Assembly: GCA_030598645.1 (NCBI GenBank)
Contig: JAUVPN010000035.1
Span: forward strand, 1-12,403
Reading direction: 5' to 3'
Source: Hyphomicrobium sp.
GTDB lineage: Bacteria > Pseudomonadota > Alphaproteobacteria > Rhizobiales > Hyphomicrobiaceae
Length of the DNA: 12,403 nt
Numbering within the stretch: position 1 is the first letter of the stretch; every line of letters starts with the position of its first letter. The translations under genes and the position numbers were made by a program. Below are positions 1 through 5,715 of this stretch, piece after piece. The notes beneath the pieces are model-generated. The model did not search any database. It saw nothing but the letters and a program-made list of their open reading frames with translations, and had not been told where the DNA came from.

Positions 1-554
1 CTCACCAGTCCGCCGAAGTAGCCGCAGGCCCAGCCCCGCCCCGAAAGACGGCCGAGTTCGCTCTGCGGTACCAACCCCGGCATGATCGCATTGGTGAATA
101 CGGCGGTGTATTCGGCCGCAGCTGTCGCGCAAACAAAGGCGAAGAGCACAAGGTAGATCGTTTGCGTGGGCGCGGTGGGTGTTGCGATCCAAAGCGTTGC
201 CATCGCGGTTCCCAGGATAACGGATAACAGCGCGATCCAGGGCTTGCGCCTTCCGCGTCCGTCGGCAAATGCGCCGAGGAATGGACTCCCTACGGCGATC
301 AGCAAGCCTGCGATTGCGGCGGCATAGCCCCACATTGCCTGCCCGCGCGCCCCATCGCCCACGACCGAATTTGCAAAGTAAGGCGCAAACAGAAACGTCA
401 GAATCAACGTGTAGTAGGGCTGCACAGCCCAGTCGAACCCCATCCACGCGACGCGTGCTCGCAAGGGTGCTCGACTCACGGGCTCAGTGCCCTGAGCAGG
501 TGCAGTAATATCCAAGTCAGGTCCCCCCATCAGGCTCGCGGGCGCGATCCCCAT
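1..554 (-). CDS. MFS transporter, Atg22/UMF1-like, N-terminal part (runs off the left edge)
   Basis: The minus-strand frame is open from 554 to the left edge, giving about 184 residues with no stop. It encodes the first third of a major facilitator transporter. After a polar leader come VAWMGFDWAVQPYYTLI, a first membrane segment, and GYAAAIAGLLIAVGSPFLGA leading into the MFS loop motif ADGRGRRKPW. Further hydrophobic segments follow (ALLSVILGTAMATLWIA and IYLVLFAFVCATAAAEYTA). The 'FDWA...Y.T.I' opening and the 'G...A..GR+K' loop are typical of the UMF1/Atg22-like branch, usually annotated only as MFS transporters. Substrate is unknown. Two in-frame ATGs are possible, at 554 and 530. A weak GGAG lies 13 bases before the first and nothing convincing precedes the second, so the start is uncertain. 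It is transcribed away from the parA-like gene. Confidence 0.82.
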   Translation of the reverse strand, partial: MGIAPASLMGGPDLDITAPAQGTEPVSRAPLRARVAWMGFDWAVQPYYTLILTFLFAPYFANSVVGDGARGQAMWGYAAAIAGLLIAVGSPFLGAFADGRGRRKPWIALLSVILGTAMATLWIATPTAPTQTIYLVLFAFVCATAAAEYTAVFTNAIMPGLVPQSELGRLSGRGWACGYFGGLV

Positions 555-1146
555 AACATGAAAAATACTCCGGCGACCCGTGGGCTTTTGTACATAGCAC
601 GGGCAGGTCAATCAGGTGGCCCGAGAGTTCATCGAGACGGCGCCCTGGTCCGGAGAAGTTCTGCACTACTCTCATATCCACCTTGGCTATCGCGAAAATT
701 GCTTCATGGCACTCGGCGGTCGACACGAAGATTGGAATGTCAGTGCGCTTGCCCCGCGAAGCCGTAGAGAGCGTTGGTTAGGTTTGCGATCAGCTAGCCC
801 CCTTGGCGTTTTGCTCATATGTAAGCAAATCTTCGATGCGGCATCCAACCACTGGAATTGCGAGGTCGAATAAAGCCCGGATGAGCAGTGGCATGCGAAG
901 AGCGTTGCTGACGTACCAGTCGTGAGCAACGGCTGCCGTGGGTACGACCATGTCCTTGTACTATCGCAATTTGTTTCGTCGCCCTGGGCGCTGGCTACTA
1001 ACCCGTTCGACGGCATATTCTCGTTTTCGCTGGGCCGATCGGTCACGACGTCCGGCTTGTCGTGGTCGATCTTCCGCAACGTTGCCATATTCCCGCGGCA
1101 AAAGAAGATAGATGGCCGCACAAAACGCCATTTGCCATGAGCCGTC
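555..1146. other. Intergenic stretch of about 590 bases without a convincing gene
   Basis: This region separates the divergent MFS transporter and ParA-like genes. Short frames exist on both strands: 85 codons from a GTG at 616, 72 codons from a GTG at 922, and a minus-strand frame from 1229 to 687. None starts behind a Shine-Dalgarno sequence or resembles a family I know, and they overlap each other. I see no clear terminator, tRNA or repeat. It may hold the promoters of both flanking genes, or decayed coding sequence. Confidence 0.5.
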
Positions 1147-1167
1147 ATGGCGGGGGAAGTAGGGGAC

Positions 1168-2037
1168 ATGCGTAATTCCATTGCGGTGATGAACACCAAG
1201 GGCGGCGTCGGCAAGTCGACGCTTGTCATGGCGGTTGCGGAAACTATGTCGGTGCATCACGGCAAGAACGTGCTAGTGGTCGACAGCGACGCTCAATCGA
1301 GTGTCTCTAGCATGCTCATGACGGTTTCAGGTCTATACAAGCTGCAAAGCGAAGCCGCGACGATTGTCGATTACCTGCACATGACGGTGCTTAAGGGTCA
1401 GGCTGTCGAGTGGCCAAATTTTATCGTGCGCAACGTATCCGACGTCGAGGACGCGGCAACGGTTTTCCTTTTGCCAAGCGACATGCAGCTCACTCTTTTT
1501 GAACGTGAAGTGTCCAAGGAAAGCCTGCATCAGCGTTTGCGTTCCGTTATCGCCGCGCTGTTGAGCGAGGTTCGTAAGGTCTTTGATGTTGTGCTCATCG
1601 ATTGCCCGCCTGGCCTGTCGATCCTCACCGAAAGCTGGTTGCGCGAAGCTGATTACCACGTCTCTCCGACTAAGGCCGATTATGTATCGGTTTGCGGCCT
1701 GGAGGTCTTCCGCCGCTTCAAGTCATTGAATCCCGAGATGGGATTCGCTGAGAACCTTGGCGTTATTATCAACATGAAAGAGTCGAACTCGGCGTCAGAT
1801 GAAGAGTACCATCGGTGGCTTGCCGACAATCCAGCAAATCACTGCTTCGCCCATGCGATTCCGCGGCTCAATGTGCTGCAGGATGCCGCGCGCTTCCAGT
1901 CCCAACAGCGCAGTTATCTCGCGAAGTACCCAGGCCACATTGGCGCCGCGGTGCGCATGCTTACGGAGGAAGTCCTTTCGCGCCTAGACGGAACGGCGAA
2001 AGAAACGGCTCCGGCAACTGCCTCAACGGCTGCATAA
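1168..2037 (+). CDS. ParA/MinD-family P-loop ATPase, without a neighbouring ParB
   Basis: This 289-residue protein is of the ParA/Soj type, ATPases that dimerise on ATP and position DNA or protein cargo. The deviant Walker A motif KGGVGKST is at residues 11-18, with the signature lysine K11 and the P-loop lysine K16. The switch I region VLVVDSDAQ is near 35-43 and Walker B VLIDCPPG near 142-149. A Thr/Ala-rich tail ends the protein. The ATG at 1168 is preferred over the ATG at 1147 because ParA proteins normally begin a few residues before the P-loop, and purine-rich sequence (GGGGGAAGTAGGGG) lies just upstream. No ParB, parS cluster, replication gene or flagellar/chemotaxis gene is visible beside it, so its cargo is unknown. 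Chromosome partitioning is less likely for a stand-alone copy; an orphan ParA-like positioning ATPase is the safest description. Confidence 0.9.
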   Translation: MRNSIAVMNTKGGVGKSTLVMAVAETMSVHHGKNVLVVDSDAQSSVSSMLMTVSGLYKLQSEAATIVDYLHMTVLKGQAVEWPNFIVRNVSDVEDAATVFLLPSDMQLTLFEREVSKESLHQRLRSVIAALLSEVRKVFDVVLIDCPPGLSILTESWLREADYHVSPTKADYVSVCGLEVFRRFKSLNPEMGFAENLGVIINMKESNSASDEEYHRWLADNPANHCFAHAIPRLNVLQDAARFQSQQRSYLAKYPGHIGAAVRMLTEEVLSRLDGTAKETAPATASTAA

Positions 2038-2105
2038 CTTGCACCACAGGCCCAAATGTCATCCAGGCGCGTGATGTCGCAACTTTGGAATGTCGGTTGA
2101 GGAAT

Positions 2106-2180
2106 TGGAGCGGGCGATGAGATTCGAACTCACGACCCTCACGTTGGCAACGTGATGCTCTACCCCTGAGCTACGCCCGC
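2106..2180 (-). tRNA. tRNA-Gly (anticodon GCC)
   Basis: Read on the minus strand this is a full cloverleaf of 75 bases including an encoded CCA. The acceptor stem is GCGGGCG paired with CGCCCGC, followed by discriminator T and CCA (2109-2106). The D arm has GCTC/GAGC, and the anticodon stem TCACG/CGTGA encloses loop TTGCCAA, which gives anticodon GCC. The T arm is GTGAG-TTCGAAT-CTCAT. It reads the GGC and GGU glycine codons. Its 3' end faces the ParA-like gene; no matching direct repeat of the tRNA 3' end was seen elsewhere in the window. Confidence 0.97.
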
Positions 2181-2223
2181 ATCCATGGGGTTAACAGCGC
2201 CTGAAGAGGCGGCGCGGTCACGC

Positions 2224-2252
2224 CTTATGGCTCAACTGTTCGGCCATTGCAA
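2224..2252 (-). promoter_or_regulatory. Possible promoter of the tRNA-Gly gene
   Basis: On the minus strand a TTGCAA hexamer (2252-2247) is followed by a 17-base spacer and CATAAG (2229-2224). Each hexamer matches the housekeeping sigma consensus at four of six positions. Transcription would start about 35-40 bases before the mature tRNA. This is a pattern match only; a tRNA here does need a promoter, and no better one was found. Confidence 0.3.
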
Positions 2253-2317
2253 GCCAGTAGGCGCGCCCGCTCGCAAAGTTCTAGCGTGACTACTTCGTTT
2301 GCCGCTAGCAGGCCCGA

Positions 2318-2719
2318 TCAGCTCTTCCCGCCCGTCCCGGCTTTGATGTAGCTCTTAAGCGAACAATTTGAGAAGCCGGCGTCCAAAAAAGTCGATTTGA
2401 CCTCATTGAGCGCCCCCCTTTTTGAACTGGCGACGCCGGCCGCGCAGCCCTTTTTCGGCTTTGTGCAGCACATGATGGCAAAGTAGTTTTTCATCCCGTT
2501 GGTGCTGGCAGCGCGCGAGGAACACGTGTCAGAAACGCGCCTGCAAGCATCGATAGCGAGCCGCTTCGCTTGATCCTTGGACGTCGCCCACACTATGGTC
2601 GAAGAATTTTCGTGGTTCGGGGCGATCGCCGCCCATCGTTCCTGCGCTAAGGCAGTGCCGGACAGCAGAGGCAGACCCAATGCCATCGCGACGGCGCACA
2701 GCAAGGTCTTGGTAAGCAT
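2318..2719 (-). CDS. Small secreted cysteine-rich protein, DUF4189-like
   Basis: This 133-residue protein has a classic Sec signal peptide: a basic start MLTK, a hydrophobic core, and a cleavage site after residue 25 (TALA before QERW). The mature part opens with RWAAIAPN and contains six cysteines (in DAC, DTC, MCC, KGC and SNC), an even number suited to disulfides in the periplasm. The W-A-A-I-A opening followed by an Ala/Lys-rich helix and a cysteine pattern resembles DUF4189 proteins, whose role is unknown. An ATG six codons upstream (2737) is in frame. The ATG at 2719 is chosen because AGGAAAG sits directly before it at good spacing and the signal peptide then starts properly. The gene stands alone, divergent from the prolyl-tRNA editing gene. 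Confidence 0.78.
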   Translation of the reverse strand: MLTKTLLCAVAMALGLPLLSGTALAQERWAAIAPNHENSSTIVWATSKDQAKRLAIDACRRVSDTCSSRAASTNGMKNYFAIMCCTKPKKGCAAGVASSKRGALNEVKSTFLDAGFSNCSLKSYIKAGTGGKS

Positions 2720-2746
2720 TTTCTTTCCTAATCTCATGTTGGTCCA

Positions 2747-2775
2747 AAGTTAGCGCTGCCGCTGTTTGTCATCAA
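2747..2775 (-). promoter_or_regulatory. Possible promoter of the DUF4189-like gene
   Basis: On the minus strand TTGATG (2775-2770) and TAACTT (2752-2747) are separated by 17 bases and lie about 28 bases before the ATG at 2719. The -35 match is fair and the -10 match weak, so this is a position-supported guess. Confidence 0.25.
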
Positions 2776-2914
2776 GCGCAGTAACGTGGGAAAAATTCGC
2801 GACCCTTTGTGATTTTTGCTAACCTGGTGATATGTACGCTTGGCGATTTAGCGGCGATTGGTTAGGTATGCCATAATCATTGTTAAGAAGTTGCTGTTGA
2901 GCTTTAATTGCCTC

Positions 2915-3433
2915 ATGCTCGCAACCCGCCAGGACTTGTTCACCCGCCTTGCCGAGCTCAGTATCACCACACAAACAGTTGATCATGATCCCCTGTTCAC
3001 GGTTGCAGAAAGCAGCGCAATAGGGCGTCAGCTCCCCGGTGCCCACACCAAAAACCTGTTCCTCAAGGACGATAGCGGTGAACTTTTTCTTATCGTTGCG
3101 GGAAGCGATTCTTGCGTGGATCTCAAGGCACTGGCCAAAAAATTGAGCGCTGGTCGTTTCAGCTTTGGTAAGCCAGAGCTGATGATGCAGGCGCTTGGGG
3201 TCACGCCGGGATCTGTCACTGCGTTCGCCGTCCTCAACGATCCGGCGCGGCGTGTGCGGATTGTCATTGACGCCGAAGTAATGAAGCATGACAGCGTCAA
3301 CTGCCATCCGCTGGAAAATACCGCCACTACGAACATTGCGCGTGACGACCTTTTGCGGTTCATTCGCTCTTGCGGCCATGAACCGAGGATTGCCGTGCTC
3401 GGTGGGCTCAAGCTCAAACGTGAGGACCCGTAG
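2915..3433 (+). CDS. Prolyl-tRNA trans-editing protein (YbaK/ProXp-ala, PrdX type)
   Basis: This 172-residue protein is a free-standing homologue of the editing domain of bacterial prolyl-tRNA synthetase. The family hydrolyses mischarged aminoacyl-tRNA-Pro, classically Ala-tRNA-Pro, in the cytoplasm, and protects proteins from alanine at proline positions. Family marks are HDPLFTVAES (24-33), the GAHTKNLFLKD block (42-52) with the catalytic-type lysine K46, LSAGRFSFG (78-85), LGVTPGSVTAF (94-104), the ligand-pocket H131 in HPLEN, and a late DLLRFIRSCGHEP. Length is normal for the family. A TTG at 2858 would add 19 hydrophobic residues; the ATG at 2915 matches where family members begin, although neither start has a strong Shine-Dalgarno sequence. 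The exact substrate (Ala versus another small amino acid) cannot be settled from sequence. Confidence 0.9.
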   Translation: MLATRQDLFTRLAELSITTQTVDHDPLFTVAESSAIGRQLPGAHTKNLFLKDDSGELFLIVAGSDSCVDLKALAKKLSAGRFSFGKPELMMQALGVTPGSVTAFAVLNDPARRVRIVIDAEVMKHDSVNCHPLENTATTNIARDDLLRFIRSCGHEPRIAVLGGLKLKREDP

Positions 3434-3636
3434 GGGCCACTCGGCGCCCAGATTTGGTATTTTGGGAACGTGTGTCTCTTGCAGTTCACCGTTGGCATAG
3501 CGATTTGTGGGACTTGAGCTAAGACATTGACACCAAGCTCCCCGACAGGGTCGGCTGGAATTAGTCCACCTTTGCGGTGTTGGCAGCGTAGCCCCGCGAC
3601 GATAAATTGGGTCAATACAACGGCGAGGTGATGCAG

Positions 3637-4539
3637 ATGGATATTGGGGTGCTGAAGGGGGCTGCGGATGCAGAACTCATCAAGAGTTCCAGCACATCGG
3701 GATTCGCTAAGGATGTGATCGAAGCCTCGCGTGATGTGCCTGTGCTCGTTGATTTCTGGGCGGCGTGGTGTTCTCCGTGTAAGCAGCTTACCCCACTGCT
3801 GGAGAAGATCGTCAGGAGCTACGGCGGCAAGGTCCGCCTAGTGAAGATCAACGTCGATGAGCACCCCGGCATCGCGGGACAGCTTCGTGTGCAATCTTTG
3901 CCGACCGTATATGCCTTTCGCGACGGAAGTCCGCTCGATGGCTTTACGGGCGGCCAGCCTGAGAGCGTGATCCGCTCCTTCGTCGAGCGGATCTTGGGCG
4001 AGGAAGCCGAAGCTGATATTACCGCCATTCTTGCAAATGCTGAGGAAGCGGTGCAGCACGGCGACGTTCAGACTGCGGCCGGTGCGTTCGCGGCCGTACT
4101 GCAGGAAGATCAGCACAACCCTGCCGCGCTCGCCGGTCTTGCACGCTGCTATATTAAGACTGGCGACATTGAGCGCGCCGAGCAGATGATCGCGCTCGTG
4201 CCGCCTGACGCGCAAAACGTCGCCGCAGTCACTGGCGTCAAGGCCGCGTTGGGGCTGGCACGCAAGGCTGGCCAGGATGATAATCGGTCCGAACTGGAAT
4301 CTCGCATAGATACGAACCCCGCAGATCATCAGGCTCGCTATGATTTGTCCGTTGCACTTGCCGCACACGGTCAGAAGGCCGAAGCCGTGGGGCACCTGCT
4401 CGATTTGGTGCGCCGCGACCGTGAGTGGAACGAACAGGCGGCACGCAAGCAACTCGTTGAGCTCTTCGATGCGTGGGGCCCTAAGGATCCCGCAACTGTC
4501 GAGGGGCGCCGCCGGTTGTCGTCGCTGTTGTTCTCCTAA
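3637..4539 (+). CDS. cnoX: CnoX-like chaperedoxin (thioredoxin domain plus TPR-like C-terminal domain)
   Basis: This 300-residue protein has an N-terminal thioredoxin fold (about 20-125) and a helical TPR-like region (about 130-300). The thioredoxin active site is WCSPC with cysteines 45 and 48 after VLVDFWAA, and the cis-proline lies in SLPTV near residue 89. The architecture matches YbbN/CnoX, a holdase that protects clients from oxidation and hands them to GroEL/ES. Escherichia coli CnoX lacks the first CXXC cysteine; here both are present, so real oxidoreductase activity is expected. The ATG at 3637 is preferred over a TTG at 3607 and an ATG at 3631 because GAGG at 3625-3628 has ideal spacing to it. 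It is the first gene of a tight operon, 30 bases before the LON-domain gene. Confidence 0.9.
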   Translation: MDIGVLKGAADAELIKSSSTSGFAKDVIEASRDVPVLVDFWAAWCSPCKQLTPLLEKIVRSYGGKVRLVKINVDEHPGIAGQLRVQSLPTVYAFRDGSPLDGFTGGQPESVIRSFVERILGEEAEADITAILANAEEAVQHGDVQTAAGAFAAVLQEDQHNPAALAGLARCYIKTGDIERAEQMIALVPPDAQNVAAVTGVKAALGLARKAGQDDNRSELESRIDTNPADHQARYDLSVALAAHGQKAEAVGHLLDLVRRDREWNEQAARKQLVELFDAWGPKDPATVEGRRRLSSLLFS

Positions 4540-4569
4540 CGCAGTCGAACCCAGAAGGACAATATCCAC

Positions 4570-5271
4570 GTGTCAACGATCGACCGCTACCGGCGTCCAG
4601 CGGACCTTTCGCCTTGCATACCGTTGTTTCCATTGCGTGGCGCGATCCTGCTTCCGCGCGCAACGTTGCCGCTCAATGTTTTCGAGCCGCGGTATTTACA
4701 AATGCTTGACGACGTGATGGCAGGCGATCGCCTCATTGGCATCATTCAGCCGGCGACCGTTGAGAGCAGTGAGGATGACGATAGTCCGATCGGCCGGTCT
4801 GTCAGTCTGCGCAATGTCGGTTGCGTTGGGCGTGTGACGACGTATCAGGAAGTAGAGAATGGGCGACTGGTCATCACGCTAACCGGTGTGGCTCGCTACG
4901 ATGTTATTGGCGAAGCGAGCACCGACAAGCTAGCTGCCGAAAAGCCCTATCGCCTCGCCAGTGTCAGCTATGATCGCTTCGCCGTGGATCTCAATGAGGG
5001 TCTAGGAGAAGAGCAGGTCGATCGAACCAATCTTCTGCGCGTGCTGCGCTCCTATCTTGACGCCAACAAGCTGGAAGCCGACTGGGCCGCTATACAGCGC
5101 GCGTCCAGTGAGTTCCTAATTAACGCGCTATGCGTCATGTGTCCCTATGGGCCTGAAGAGAAGCAGGCGCTGCTAGAAGCGGAAGATTTGAAAAGCCGCG
5201 CTGAAGTCCTCGTTGCACTGGCAGAGATGGAGCTTGCATCCTCTAGTGGCAGTGGTAGTACGCTCCAATAG
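4570..5271 (+). CDS. LON N-terminal (substrate-binding) domain protein, no protease domain
   Basis: This 233-residue protein consists only of the LON substrate-binding (PUA-like) domain and a helical tail. The family signature is the stretch [15 protein letters not shown] (17-31) followed by [13 protein letters not shown] (34-46), then GVARYDV in the second beta half. The AAA+ and serine-protease domains of true Lon are absent, so it cannot be a protease by itself. Its cellular role is not established; binding of unfolded clients is inferred from the domain. Translation starts at a GTG with AAGGAC about 11 bases upstream. It sits between the chaperedoxin gene (30-base gap) and the Trm112-like gene (17-base gap), an arrangement I associate with alphaproteobacteria. 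Together they suggest a protein-quality operon. Confidence 0.92.
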   Translation: MSTIDRYRRPADLSPCIPLFPLRGAILLPRATLPLNVFEPRYLQMLDDVMAGDRLIGIIQPATVESSEDDDSPIGRSVSLRNVGCVGRVTTYQEVENGRLVITLTGVARYDVIGEASTDKLAAEKPYRLASVSYDRFAVDLNEGLGEEQVDRTNLLRVLRSYLDANKLEADWAAIQRASSEFLINALCVMCPYGPEEKQALLEAEDLKSRAEVLVALAEMELASSSGSGSTLQ

Positions 5272-5288
5272 AGCTGCAGGAGGACCCT

Positions 5289-5528
5289 ATGAGCAACTCA
5301 GCCGAAAAGGGTCCGATAAGCGAACGAGTCGACCCGAAGTTGCTTGAAATTTTGGTGTGCCCACTCACTAAAACAGAATTGCAATATGATGATAAGGCCC
5401 AAGAGCTGATTAGCCGTGCTGCTGGTCTCGCCTATCCCATTCGAAATGGCGTCCCTCTTATGGTTGTCGAAGCGGCTCGGGAAATTGACGAGAAACCTCC
5501 TGAAACGGTCCGTGTGCCAACACGGTAA
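5289..5528 (+). CDS. Trm112-family (YcaR-like) small protein
   Basis: This 79-residue protein is a full-length Trm112-like protein. The core [11 protein letters not shown] (18-28) leads to [18 protein letters not shown] (39-56) and MVVEAARE. In eukaryotes and archaea Trm112 activates several methyltransferases acting on tRNA, rRNA and release factors; the bacterial role is less clear. The zinc cysteines of the family are mostly missing: only C24 remains, with CPLT replacing CPxC and a serine in place of the later cysteine, so zinc binding is unlikely. As far as I recall this CPLT form is common in alphaproteobacteria. A strong AGGAGGA lies directly upstream. It is the last gene of the chaperedoxin operon. 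Confidence 0.92.
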   Translation: MSNSAEKGPISERVDPKLLEILVCPLTKTELQYDDKAQELISRAAGLAYPIRNGVPLMVVEAAREIDEKPPETVRVPTR

Positions 5529-5597
5529 TTTACATTAACTTTGCTGCTTCAGGATTTAGAAAGCCCACTATGTTTTTTACGACGCTCTGGCATTTGA

Positions 5598-5638
5598 GGC
5601 GTTGTAAGTTACGCCCAACGTCGGCGAACGGTTTTTTT
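5598..5638 (+). terminator. Possible terminator after the chaperedoxin/LON/Trm112 operon
   Basis: GGCGTTG (5598-5604) can pair with CAACGTC (5616-5622) around an 11-base loop, with one G-T pair. A run of seven T follows at 5632-5638. The nine bases between stem and T-run are more than is usual for an intrinsic terminator, so the call is tentative. Its place, 70-110 bases after the operon's last stop codon and before the kinase gene, fits. Confidence 0.2.
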
Positions 5639-5715
5639 GAGTTCGACGACCATCTGAAGTGGGCACAACGCAGAACGTCTAGTACGCGGCGCGCCAGTTG
5701 CGAAATGTCGTGGAA

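Noticed and set aside
517..726. 69-codon minus-strand frame starting with GTG and overlapping the transporter start in another frame
   Set aside because: Its composition is mildly coding-like, but it has no Shine-Dalgarno sequence, matches nothing I know and overlaps the transporter's start by about 38 bases.
687..1229. 180-codon minus-strand frame upstream of and into the parA start
   Set aside because: It overlaps the parA P-loop region antisense, lacks a ribosome site and looks like no known protein.
3542..3554. CCGAC-AGG-GTCGG hairpin between the editing gene and the chaperedoxin gene
   Set aside because: The stem is only five bases and no T-run follows, so it does not qualify as a terminator.
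3527..3555. Perfect TTGACA hexamer upstream of the chaperedoxin operon
   Set aside because: No acceptable -10 element lies 16-18 bases downstream, so a promoter is not supported.
3028..3615. 195-codon minus-strand frame over the prolyl-tRNA editing gene
   Set aside because: The plus strand encodes a full conserved YbaK/PrdX protein here, so the antisense frame is not credible.
3838..4569. 243-codon open frame on the minus strand opposite the chaperedoxin gene
   Set aside because: It lies wholly antisense to a gene with clear thioredoxin motifs and resembles no known family; it is a shadow of GC-rich codon use.
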